This document shows, in pieces, positions 28,570 through 35,700 of a DNA stretch of 64,000 bases. Origin of the DNA: Arcanobacterium phocae (GTDB lineage Bacteria; Actinomycetota; Actinomycetes; Actinomycetales; Actinomycetaceae); NCBI RefSeq assembly GCF_900105865.1, contig NZ_LT629804.1, positions 620,001-684,000 of the forward strand, read 5' to 3'. Each line of letters starts with the position of its first letter. Position 1 is the first letter of the stretch. Made by a program: the position numbers and the translations under genes. The notes below the pieces were generated by a model. It saw only the letters and a list, made by a program, of their open reading frames with translations, had not been told where the DNA came from and did no database searches.

Positions 28570-28642
28570 CAGTTCCCCATTCTTATGGGGGTATTTCCAT
28601 TGTTTTACAAGTTAGATTCCCCGCATACGCGGGGGTAGGTTT
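28570..28642 (+). ncRNA. Putative crRNA-like regulatory RNA (CreR type): pseudo-repeat, 15-nt pseudo-spacer, pseudo-repeat
   Basis: Pseudo-repeat 1 (28570-28598) matches the crRNA-strand repeat at 20 of 29 positions. Its last 12 bases, GGGGGTATTTCC, are exact, and the inner stem has changed from CCCCGC/GCGGGG to CCCCAT/ATGGGG, so pairing is kept by compensating changes. The pseudo-spacer is ATTGTTTTACAAGTT (28599-28613). Pseudo-repeat 2 (28614-28642) matches 21 of 29, with a perfect hairpin CCCCGC-ATAC-GCGGGG and a diverged 3' end. The parts a mature crRNA needs, the 8-nt 5' handle and the 3' hairpin, are the conserved ones. An exact copy of the pseudo-spacer lies in the cas8e promoter. The RNA would be read rightward, opposite to the array. 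Confidence 0.7.
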
Positions 28643-28703
28643 CTCCGAACTTTTGGAGGAATTGCCTTCTCTTATAAAAGTACATGGCTCTTTCAATAAA
28701 ATC

Positions 28704-28737
28704 AACATTGTTTTACAAGTTGAAATACCTATATTCT
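28704..28737 (+). promoter_or_regulatory. cas8e promoter region containing a protospacer-like copy of the pseudo-spacer
   Basis: ATTGTTTTACAAGTT at 28707-28721 is identical to the pseudo-spacer and is preceded by AAC (28704-28706). A candidate -35, TTGTTT (28709-28714), and -10, TATTCT (28732-28737), are 17 bp apart, so a complex bound to the 15-mer would cover the -35. The 15-mer also contains TTGT-N3-ACAA, so a protein operator is the alternative. Confidence 0.55.
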
Positions 28738-28784
28738 GATACTACAGTTTATGTTATACCAATCACTATGAGGAGTAGGGGAAG

Positions 28785-30434
28785 ATGGATATTAATGCAT
28801 TAACAGACATTAATTGGGTCTCCACAACACAAGGTGACGTTTCTGTGCGTGAAGCGCTAATACGAGCCCATGAACCGGATTTCATGCTAGATCTACAAAA
28901 ACCAGCATACGATGTTGCGGCAACGTTCAGATTTCTGCTATCTGTTGTTGCGCTCGTGCTTCGTTATGAAGAGAACTCAAAGTGGGAAAACGCGGGAGAC
29001 ATGGCAATTTTGTCTGCTGATGGTCTGAGTAGTTTTGCAATAGACCGTGCTTTGGGTGTGCTCTCGTCTAGTGCCAATCTCTTTGATTCAGCACATCCAT
29101 TTATGCAACGGCCGGTTTTGCCCCTCAAATCAGGTAAAGACACTTCGCGTAAAATAGGGCCTGGGGATCAAGAAGTCAAGAAACTTTCTCCTGCCATGCC
29201 TTCTGATCGCGGAGAGGATTATTGGGATCTTATTGTCAGCTTTCCAACGAAACTCTCCCTCTCAGAAGCTGTTATGAAGCTAGTGACCTATCATTACTAT
29301 TCCATGGCCGGAAATAACAAATATGATGGCGATAAAACACGCATGGGTGCTCCAGGAATTAGGTTTCTCGGAAAAGGCAATGCGGCTACAGAATTTATTT
29401 GGAAAGTCGATGGAGAGAGTTTCTTATATTCGCTTCTTGCGTCTTTACCAAAGAATTGGGTTGACGGGCAAGGGCTTCCGGCATGGGCAGACCGTGAGAT
29501 GAATGCATCGAAGCTATTAAATGGGTTACCTCATCCGTTATGGATGGGGACCTGGAGTTCGAATACTGCAGCCTGCTACTGGGAAGAAGAAAACGGCCAG
29601 CAACTCCTAACCGGAGTTCGTGTTGGGGGTGTTCCACCACAATGGTTACCAATTGCTTATGTTGGTAAAGACTCAGAAAAAGCATTAAAAGAATGGTGGG
29701 ATATCCGAAACGAAAATGATCCAATGTATCTCTACATGGGAGATTCGAAAAATGGTGATGGAGCTAAAAAAGCTCAGCGCATTGACTTTGGTCGAGATGG
29801 AATCGATCTAGCAATAGAATGGGCTGCGGAAGACAAGCTTGCTGCACTGCTGAACTCCGGTAATGCAAATGTTCTTCCAAGTGACGCGGAAGATCGTACA
29901 CCTATCTTTTTTAGACATCAGATTGAAGGTACAGCTTCCTCGCCAAGCGTTAGAGCATCGGATGTCTTTTACGCAGATCCAGATGTTTGGGGCTTCGGGT
30001 TGCGGTCTCGACAACAGAAAGTGATCAAGCGTAAAGCAACGTTAATTCGTGCTATTCATCGCAAGGTCACTGGAGTGTTCCGACGTCGGAATGCGTCAGA
30101 TGCGAAAACTGAAGCGAGCGGTTATCCGGCACTCGTGTTGGACGCTCTGGAAAACTCTAGAGCTGATGCCTCGGCAGAATTTTGGCGCCAAATAACGCCA
30201 GTTTATGAAGCGTATATGAGTGAGCTTCGAGCTGGTAGCCCAATCGATGAGGAATTATCAAAAGGAATATATCGCGCGGCAATGCAAACTTTTGATCATG
30301 TGACAGAGCCTTTTATCGGCCAATACTCGCAACAAATTTATGCAGTTCGAGGAAGCCTTTCCCGCATTATTCAGAAGATCATTCGTGAACACCACAACGT
30401 AACCGAAGAAAACAACGTTACCGAAGAAAACTAA
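28785..30434 (+). CDS. cas8e: Cascade large subunit Cas8e (Cse1/CasA)
   Basis: 549-residue large subunit of type I-E Cascade, which recognises the PAM, starts R-loop formation and recruits Cas3. The N-terminus MDINALTDINWVSTTQGDVSVREAL and the motif DPMYLYMGDSKNGD fit the Cse1 family, and a C-terminal four-helix bundle is expected from about residue 400. The ATG at 28785 has GGAG and GGGG purine tracts 5-11 nt upstream. It is first in cas8e-cse2-cas7-cas5, with a leader carrying the protospacer-like sequence, so its expression is the natural target of the proposed regulatory RNA. The last residues contain a short duplication (NNVTEEN twice). Confidence 0.93.
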   Translation: MDINALTDINWVSTTQGDVSVREALIRAHEPDFMLDLQKPAYDVAATFRFLLSVVALVLRYEENSKWENAGDMAILSADGLSSFAIDRALGVLSSSANLFDSAHPFMQRPVLPLKSGKDTSRKIGPGDQEVKKLSPAMPSDRGEDYWDLIVSFPTKLSLSEAVMKLVTYHYYSMAGNNKYDGDKTRMGAPGIRFLGKGNAATEFIWKVDGESFLYSLLASLPKNWVDGQGLPAWADREMNASKLLNGLPHPLWMGTWSSNTAACYWEEENGQQLLTGVRVGGVPPQWLPIAYVGKDSEKALKEWWDIRNENDPMYLYMGDSKNGDGAKKAQRIDFGRDGIDLAIEWAAEDKLAALLNSGNANVLPSDAEDRTPIFFRHQIEGTASSPSVRASDVFYADPDVWGFGLRSRQQKVIKRKATLIRAIHRKVTGVFRRRNASDAKTEASGYPALVLDALENSRADASAEFWRQITPVYEAYMSELRAGSPIDEELSKGIYRAAMQTFDHVTEPFIGQYSQQIYAVRGSLSRIIQKIIREHHNVTEENNVTEEN

Positions 30435-30454
30435 GAAGATATAGGAGGAGTAGC

Positions 30455-31063
30455 GTGGTTAATGATGTACACCAAAGTGCGGAATACGCGTTGATCTATC
30501 AAATTCTGGACCGTCGAAGTGTAGATACTTTCCGGCAACAAAGAGCTAATATTCGACGCGGAGCTGATCCGTTTACCGAACATTACGCATATCCGTACAT
30601 ATATCCAGCTTTAGGGCCCGATGCGCGATCTGAGGTCCGGAAGACAGCAGTGCGAGTCGCTGCCCTTATCGCTGAATTCACTGATATTCCACAGTCTCAA
30701 GAAAATGGGGAACGAAAATTCAAATCATTTGGTACCTGGTGTAGTGAATTGTCGGTAGCGTGGGCTCGGCAAAAGAAACCAGACCAGCAAGTCTCGTTCG
30801 ATCCGCGAAACCCTGATGCGGTAGCTCAACGATTGGCTTACATTCACACTCAAGACTTTGAGGAAGCATACAAGTCAATCTGGCGATTGATGCAGATGGC
30901 TAACTCATTACAGATCTCACCAGCATGCGACTATTTCTCAATTTATCGTTTACTCAGCCGATGGGGAAATGGTGTAAGCGAGCAGTCACGTGCGTTAAGA
31001 ATGCAAATATTAAAAGACTATTACGGCAATATCGGCCAAACTGCTGATGCTTCTGAGAACTAA
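30455..31063 (+). CDS. cse2: Cascade small subunit Cse2 (Cas11/CasB)
   Basis: 202-residue helical small subunit, two copies of which stabilise the displaced strand in Cascade. Conserved elements include an N-terminal arginine-rich segment (RRSVDTFRQQRANIRRGAD) and the C-terminal YFSIYRLLSRWGNG, typical of Cse2. A GTG start at 30455 follows GGAGGAG at the right distance. It lies 20 bp after the cas8e stop, in the same operon. Length is normal for actinobacterial Cse2, slightly longer than the E. coli protein. Confidence 0.92.
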   Translation: MVNDVHQSAEYALIYQILDRRSVDTFRQQRANIRRGADPFTEHYAYPYIYPALGPDARSEVRKTAVRVAALIAEFTDIPQSQENGERKFKSFGTWCSELSVAWARQKKPDQQVSFDPRNPDAVAQRLAYIHTQDFEEAYKSIWRLMQMANSLQISPACDYFSIYRLLSRWGNGVSEQSRALRMQILKDYYGNIGQTADASEN

Positions 31064-31095
31064 TCATTATCCATATAGCAATTGAAGGAACAATC

Positions 31096-32151
31096 ATGGC
31101 AAAGAACCTAACATTACACATTATTTCTAACGTCCCATATTCCAACCTTAACCGTGACGATTCCGGAACTCCGAAACGCCTGATGCAAGGTGGTGCATTG
31201 CGTGCAATGCATTCCTCTCAGAGTATTAAGCGCGGTATTCGAGGGAAATATGAAGAAGCTAGCCTAGATATTTCGGTGCGTTCTGGAAAACTTGTTGATG
31301 AAGTACTTGATATCGCTACCAAGCTGAATCCAGAGACTGATAAAGAAGCGTTACGTAAGCCAGCAGCAAAGCGTATTGGCGAATTGACAAAGGGCGAAGC
31401 TGTAGATAAAGAATCAGATCGTTCGGCATGGCTATCAGTCGAAGAACTCACAACTCTCGCGCAGAGCCTCCTTGACGGCGAAGAGAAGAAAGAATTTATT
31501 ACCGGTGGCAAGACTGGATCATTAGCGATTGCGGCTTTTGGACGTATGTTTGCCAATGCGCCAGGGAAAAACACTGAAGCTGCGATTGCAGTATCGCCAG
31601 GAGTTACTACTCACGCTGCAACAATCGAGTCAGATTACTTCTCCACCGGAGATGATGTACGTGAACGTAACCGTGAATCGGGTGCGACTTATCTGGGCGT
31701 ATCGCGATATGTGAACGGCACATTTTATCGGACAATTTCGATAGATAAAGAGCAACTGAAGGCTGTTTGGACTGCTTTTGACCTTCCAGAAGCGCGGGAT
31801 AACCTGCGCGAATTCATTCGAGCTACGGTTTACGGCATGCCACGCGGTAAGGAAAATTCTACTGCTCCTTATACAATGCCAAGTCTTGTTTTTGCGGAAG
31901 AACAGCGTTACCGCACTGCATACAGCTTTGAAAAGCCAGTAAAAGTAGGTGCAGACGGTGGTTATGAAGCTGAATCTATCAAAGAACTTGCTGCACAATA
32001 TCAGCGAGCACGATCGTTTGATCCGCATAATTTCGGCCCGCTCGAAGTCGTTTCAGGAACTGCTGAAATCTCCGAAGAACAGTTCGCAGGCGCAGAACGC
32101 GACAGCCTTGACGGCATGATCGATCGCATTGTTGATTGGATTGTCCAATGA
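31096..32151 (+). CDS. cas7: Cascade backbone subunit Cas7e (Cse4/CasC)
   Basis: 351-residue RRM-fold backbone protein, six copies of which coat the spacer part of crRNA. The N-terminus is diagnostic: LHIISNVPYSNLNRDDSGTP, then LMQGGALRAMHSSQSIKRGIR, equivalent to the family's NLNRDDxGxPK motif. The C-terminal YFSTGDDVRERNRESGATYLG and GKENSTAPYTMPSLV segments also fit. GAAGGA precedes the ATG. The stop overlaps the cas5e start as ATGA. Confidence 0.95.
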   Translation: MAKNLTLHIISNVPYSNLNRDDSGTPKRLMQGGALRAMHSSQSIKRGIRGKYEEASLDISVRSGKLVDEVLDIATKLNPETDKEALRKPAAKRIGELTKGEAVDKESDRSAWLSVEELTTLAQSLLDGEEKKEFITGGKTGSLAIAAFGRMFANAPGKNTEAAIAVSPGVTTHAATIESDYFSTGDDVRERNRESGATYLGVSRYVNGTFYRTISIDKEQLKAVWTAFDLPEARDNLREFIRATVYGMPRGKENSTAPYTMPSLVFAEEQRYRTAYSFEKPVKVGADGGYEAESIKELAAQYQRARSFDPHNFGPLEVVSGTAEISEEQFAGAERDSLDGMIDRIVDWIVQ

Positions 32152-32885
32152 TTGAATCGCTATATATCCGACTGAGTGGACCACTTCAATCGTGGGCTGG
32201 CCCGGCGGTGAGCGGTAATATCATTCGCACTGAGCCATGGCCTACCCGTTCTGGCCTTATCGGTCTACTTGCGGGCGCCCTGGGTGCTGAGCGTGGAAAA
32301 TGGCCGGAGTGGTTAAACGATATCGAATTCGTTGTACGTCAAGATCGGCGTCCTAATATCGTCGATGATTTTCATACAATTAATCCGCGAACGGAATCCG
32401 CGCTTTTTCGCAGAAGGCATCTGATTGTTCAGGGACTTTCCTCCGGTAAAGCCAAGGGCAAGGCACTGATTTTCACCCCTGATGCACAAGGTGGGACGTC
32501 GGTTGTTAACCGTACCTATCTCGCAGACGGCGAGTTTATCGTGCGAATTACATCCGAAAAACATCTTGATGAGCTGGAAAACGCCTTAGCAACACCTGGT
32601 TTTGTAACCTATCTTGGACGCAAAGCGTTTGCTCCAGATTTCCCGTTCTATCTGGGGCGGGGATCTGCCGATTGCATTAACGAGATTCCAGTAGTTTCCA
32701 ATCTGCATCGAACTGTTGAGAACGAACAACCTCAATCTCAGCCGGTAACAATGGTGACTTATGGTCCATTCCATCCGGCTAGTGGGCGGCGGAATCAAAC
32801 TGCTATTACCGTAGTCAACCAACGCGATGAGCAATTATCTTTTATCAGCGACCATTTGGTTATCCGACGGCAACTAGCTGCCTGA
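32148..32885 (+). CDS. cas5: Cascade subunit Cas5e (CasD)
   Basis: 245-residue RAMP protein that caps the 5' handle of crRNA in Cascade. The opening MIESLYIRLSGPLQSWAGPA with TEPWPTRSGLIGLLAGALGAERG is characteristic of Cas5e. The start at 32148 is chosen for the 4-nt ATGA overlap with cas7, against an in-frame ATG four codons earlier that lies inside cas7. Last gene of the rightward operon, followed by a strong hairpin. cas6e, which normally follows it, is instead the first gene of the divergent operon. Confidence 0.94.
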   Translation: MIESLYIRLSGPLQSWAGPAVSGNIIRTEPWPTRSGLIGLLAGALGAERGKWPEWLNDIEFVVRQDRRPNIVDDFHTINPRTESALFRRRHLIVQGLSSGKAKGKALIFTPDAQGGTSVVNRTYLADGEFIVRITSEKHLDELENALATPGFVTYLGRKAFAPDFPFYLGRGSADCINEIPVVSNLHRTVENEQPQSQPVTMVTYGPFHPASGRRNQTAITVVNQRDEQLSFISDHLVIRRQLAA

Positions 32886-32904
32886 TCCAGAACCGAATAG
32901 CGAG

Positions 32905-32940
32905 GTGGGGGAGTAAACCAAACTTGGTTTACTCCCCCAC
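32905..32940. terminator. Strong bidirectional hairpin between cas5 and the flotillin gene
   Basis: GTGGGGGAGTAAACCAA pairs with TTGGTTTACTCCCCCAC across two bases, almost perfectly, between two convergent genes. A hairpin at 35649-35686 has the same core sequence, so this is a repeated terminator-like element. Confidence 0.8.
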
Positions 32941-32962
32941 AGCTGTCAATAGCTACCTGCGC

Positions 32963-34462
32963 TTACTTCTCATCCGTTTCAGGTTCGGATGCTCCGAACC
33001 TGTCTCCGAAGGCGTCAGCGTCATGCTTGACGGCTTGGCCGAGCTTGGTGGATTGCACGATGCTGCCGGTGAGCGCACCTAAGTCGATGCCGAGCAGGTC
33101 ATGAATCACCTCGTTGAGCTGGCTGACGTTGTTGGTGACGCCGCGGGTGAGCGCGGTGGTACCGTCTGTCGAGATGACGGTCATCTTGTCAACGCCTTCG
33201 TAAGCCTTGGCGTATTCGCCGGCGATTTGTGGCAGTGCCTTCACGAGTGTCTCGATAATAGCTGCCTGGCCATACTTCTCTAATGCTTCAGCCTTGGCAT
33301 CCATCGCGGTTGCTTCAGCCAAACCTTGCGCTTGTTCGGCTTCAGCGCGTGCCAAACCTTGTGCCTTTTCAGCTTCTGCACGTGCCAAGCCCTGAGCCTT
33401 GTCTGCTTCTGCCTGAGCCAAACCAAGAGCCTTGCTAGCTTCTGCCTGGGCGTTACCGGTCTGCTTGATCGCTTCGGCTTCGGCTTCTGCCTTTACCAGA
33501 CGGGCGCGAGCATCAGCCTCTGCCCGCAACACGGCCTCAACCTTGCGTGCCTCAGCCTCTACCTCGACGCGGTAACGCTCCGCATCTGCCGGCTTACGAA
33601 CCGTTGCCTCCAGCTCGCGTTCTTTCAAGACTGCCTTCTGTTCAGCAACTTCCTGCTCACGTAACGTGATCAGCTTTTCTTGCTTAGCACGTTCGATCGG
33701 TTCGGCCGCATCCGCAACCGCGCGAGCTTCCATCGTCATGCGCTTCATTTCAGCCTGGTACACTTCCAGGTCCTTGTTTTGCTCTGCAATCTTGCGCTTC
33801 GATTCGGCTTCGGCCTCGTTAGCTTGGGTTTCGTTCTCTGCCGTTGCCACACGCGCAATACGCGAAACTCGCTGTGCTTCGGGAGCACCTAGCGCCATAA
33901 TGTAGTCGTTCTTATCGGAGATATCTTTGATCTGCAGCGTATCAACTGTGATACCCATACGTGCGAGATCTTCTTCGGCGCCTTGCGCTACCTGGCTCGA
34001 AAACATTTCCCGATCAGAAATAAGCTCCGATACAGAAAGTCGGCCAGCAACCGAACGCAGCGTTCCAGAAAGGACTTCGACGACGGAGTCCGGCAAGGTT
34101 TCCTGCCGGCCATTAAAACGTTCTGCCGCAGCTCGGATAGAAGAATTTGACGAACCGATCTTGACCATTGCTACCGCCTCAATATCGAGCGGAATCGTGG
34201 AGCGGTCTAGGCAGTCAATCAACAACGGAATCTTGTAAGCTTCCAATGAAATTTTGGAAACACTCTGGACGATCGGTACAACAAAAACTTTTCCGCCCGG
34301 TGGGACAATTTTCATTGCGCCGGATTCGCCAGCACCCGAAATGACGAGTGCTTCATCAGGGCCAGCAACCCGCAATCGAGATACGAGAAGTTGGAGTGCT
34401 GCTAGCACGGCAATGATTGCTAATGCAACAAAAAATGGTGTTGAGGTAAAGAGACCTTCCAT
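32963..34462 (-). CDS. Flotillin-family membrane scaffold protein
   Basis: 499-residue flotillin/SPFH protein, expected to form oligomers in ordered membrane patches. An N-terminal membrane segment (about residues 8-27, FFVALAIIAVLAALQLLVS) is followed by an SPFH/Band 7 domain (about 30-200) and a long alanine/glutamate-rich coiled coil (about 200-400) with near-repeats such as ARAEAEKAQGLARAEAE. The C-terminal part matches flotillins (YAKAYEGVDKMTVIS). It follows an NfeD-type gene with a 39-bp gap, as in Bacillus yuaF-yuaG. The ribosome binding site of the ATG is moderate (GAAAGA). It ends facing the cas operon across a hairpin. Confidence 0.9.
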   Translation of the reverse strand: MEGLFTSTPFFVALAIIAVLAALQLLVSRLRVAGPDEALVISGAGESGAMKIVPPGGKVFVVPIVQSVSKISLEAYKIPLLIDCLDRSTIPLDIEAVAMVKIGSSNSSIRAAAERFNGRQETLPDSVVEVLSGTLRSVAGRLSVSELISDREMFSSQVAQGAEEDLARMGITVDTLQIKDISDKNDYIMALGAPEAQRVSRIARVATAENETQANEAEAESKRKIAEQNKDLEVYQAEMKRMTMEARAVADAAEPIERAKQEKLITLREQEVAEQKAVLKERELEATVRKPADAERYRVEVEAEARKVEAVLRAEADARARLVKAEAEAEAIKQTGNAQAEASKALGLAQAEADKAQGLARAEAEKAQGLARAEAEQAQGLAEATAMDAKAEALEKYGQAAIIETLVKALPQIAGEYAKAYEGVDKMTVISTDGTTALTRGVTNNVSQLNEVIHDLLGIDLGALTGSIVQSTKLGQAVKHDADAFGDRFGASEPETDEK

Positions 34463-34501
34463 GGTTACACCGTCTTTCTTTATAACAGGTTGAAGTAGTT
34501 T

Positions 34502-34993
34502 TTATGACTCAACAACGCGAGAAATTTTAATATATGGGCGCACATCGGAGAGCACAGTAAACCGGTCACCCGGAAGAACAGGCCCATCGTTAGGAGCGTG
34601 GGCCAGGAATTCGACGTCGGCACCACGGAACCGCACCGTTCCACGAACGATGTTGTTCGTCGTCGAAACTGCAACGAACTCTTTTCCAACAACCGATTCT
34701 TCAATGTCGGAAGTTTTTGCTGCAGAATCTAACAAGCGATAAAGCCCAAGGAAAATCAGTAATCCCACAATAGTCACGGCGAAAATAACGGCGTAGATTG
34801 TTCCGCCACGTGCTCCTGCACCCATCGCAATAGCACCCGAACAACCGATTAACGTCAGTGCCAAACCAGCTGAGAGCAGGAGCGGGAAACCGAATAGATC
34901 GTCCGGGATAATTAAGTCGAAAATGCCATCAAAAATCAGCGAAAGCACAATGACGGCAGTGCCGATGATAGCTAAAATAGCGAAAGTCAACAT
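34502..34993 (-). CDS. NfeD-like membrane protein (YuaF type), flotillin partner
   Basis: 163-residue protein with three or four hydrophobic helices in the first 105 residues and a C-terminal OB-fold domain of about 60 residues (GKEFVAVSTTNNIVRGTVRFRG, then PGDRFTVLSD), the NfeD arrangement. NfeD proteins act with SPFH partners at the membrane, and this one lies directly upstream of the flotillin gene on the same strand. The start at 34993 begins with a membrane segment and has only a weak ribosome binding site. Confidence 0.85.
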   Translation of the reverse strand: MLTFAILAIIGTAVIVLSLIFDGIFDLIIPDDLFGFPLLLSAGLALTLIGCSGAIAMGAGARGGTIYAVIFAVTIVGLLIFLGLYRLLDSAAKTSDIEESVVGKEFVAVSTTNNIVRGTVRFRGADVEFLAHAPNDGPVLPGDRFTVLSDVRPYIKISRVVES

Positions 34994-35118
34994 AGTAGAA
35001 TTCCAATTCTTATGGGTATGGAAATATGTCTATATCTTACTGGAATGTGGCTCTAAGATACTCATGTAGTTGTGCTTGATATGCGTGAATTAGCAGATAT
35101 ATGTTTTATATTTAAGAT

Positions 35119-35634
35119 ATGAATAAAAAGATTACCATGCTTATCGGTGCTGTTATTCTTGTGTTCCTTATGTATGCTGTTTTTTCTCAAAAACCGCACC
35201 ATAGAGATGACGAGGAAGACACGTTCCTGAGCAAAAGTGAATCCGGAGCAACACAAGTTGTGAAAATAGGGCAGTCGGTGACGTTCCCCGACGGAATGAA
35301 GATTACAGTCAAAGATATGGGCGAATTTACCCCCAGCGCACACGTGACGCTGCCACTTAATCGGATATCGCACGATATTGAAATAACTTTAGAGAACACC
35401 GCAGATGAACCACTGAGTCCGGCAACATACACAGTTACTGCCTCATCGTCAACCGAAGAAGCAAAAGGTTTCCGTGACGAAAAGCGTGGCCCCACCGATA
35501 GCCCAACAACGAGCATCCTGCCGGGGAGAAAGATTGTTTTCCACCACTTCTTTTCGTTTATAGATCCAACCGACATGGTCGTTGAAGTCCGGCCACATTC
35601 CACGTCTAGCTGGCGAGCTATTTTTACCCAATAA
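35119..35634 (+). CDS. Predicted membrane-anchored extracellular protein of unknown function
   Basis: 171 residues: a short basic start (MNKKI), one hydrophobic segment (about residues 6-23, ITMLIGAVILVFLMYAVF), then an extracellular domain of about 140 residues. The IGQSVTFPDGMKITVKDMGEF and DIEITLENTADEPLSPATYTV segments suggest an immunoglobulin-like beta sandwich of the DUF4352 kind. There is no lipobox cysteine, so it is probably a signal anchor. It stands alone between divergent and convergent neighbours, with a terminator-like hairpin just after the stop. I cannot assign a function. Confidence 0.65.
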   Translation: MNKKITMLIGAVILVFLMYAVFSQKPHHRDDEEDTFLSKSESGATQVVKIGQSVTFPDGMKITVKDMGEFTPSAHVTLPLNRISHDIEITLENTADEPLSPATYTVTASSSTEEAKGFRDEKRGPTDSPTTSILPGRKIVFHHFFSFIDPTDMVVEVRPHSTSSWRAIFTQ

Positions 35635-35648
35635 ACAGGCAGAAAAGC

Positions 35649-35686
35649 AGGTGGGGAGTAGACCAAACTAGGCCTACTCCCCACCT
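35649..35686. terminator. Bidirectional hairpin related to the one at 32905
   Basis: AGGTGGGGAGTAG pairs with CTACTCCCCACCT between convergent genes. The core GTGGGGAGTARACCAAACT is shared with 32905-32940, 2.7 kb away. Confidence 0.75.
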
Positions 35687-35700
35687 TGCTATTTCAGGTA

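Noticed and set aside
28512..28739. 75-codon open frame across the cas6e-cas8e gap
   Set aside because: It starts inside cas6e on the other strand and its repeated IVLQV comes from the duplicated 15-mer. GGAGG at 28655 is only 2 nt from a TTG, too close for initiation.
28768..28803. Mini-ORF M-R-S-R-G-R-W-I-L-M-H with AGG, AGG and AGA codons, reminiscent of a CreT-type toxin RNA
   Set aside because: The AGG codons are the cas8e ribosome binding site read in another frame. The mini-ORF has no Shine-Dalgarno of its own, and it runs into the cas8e start.
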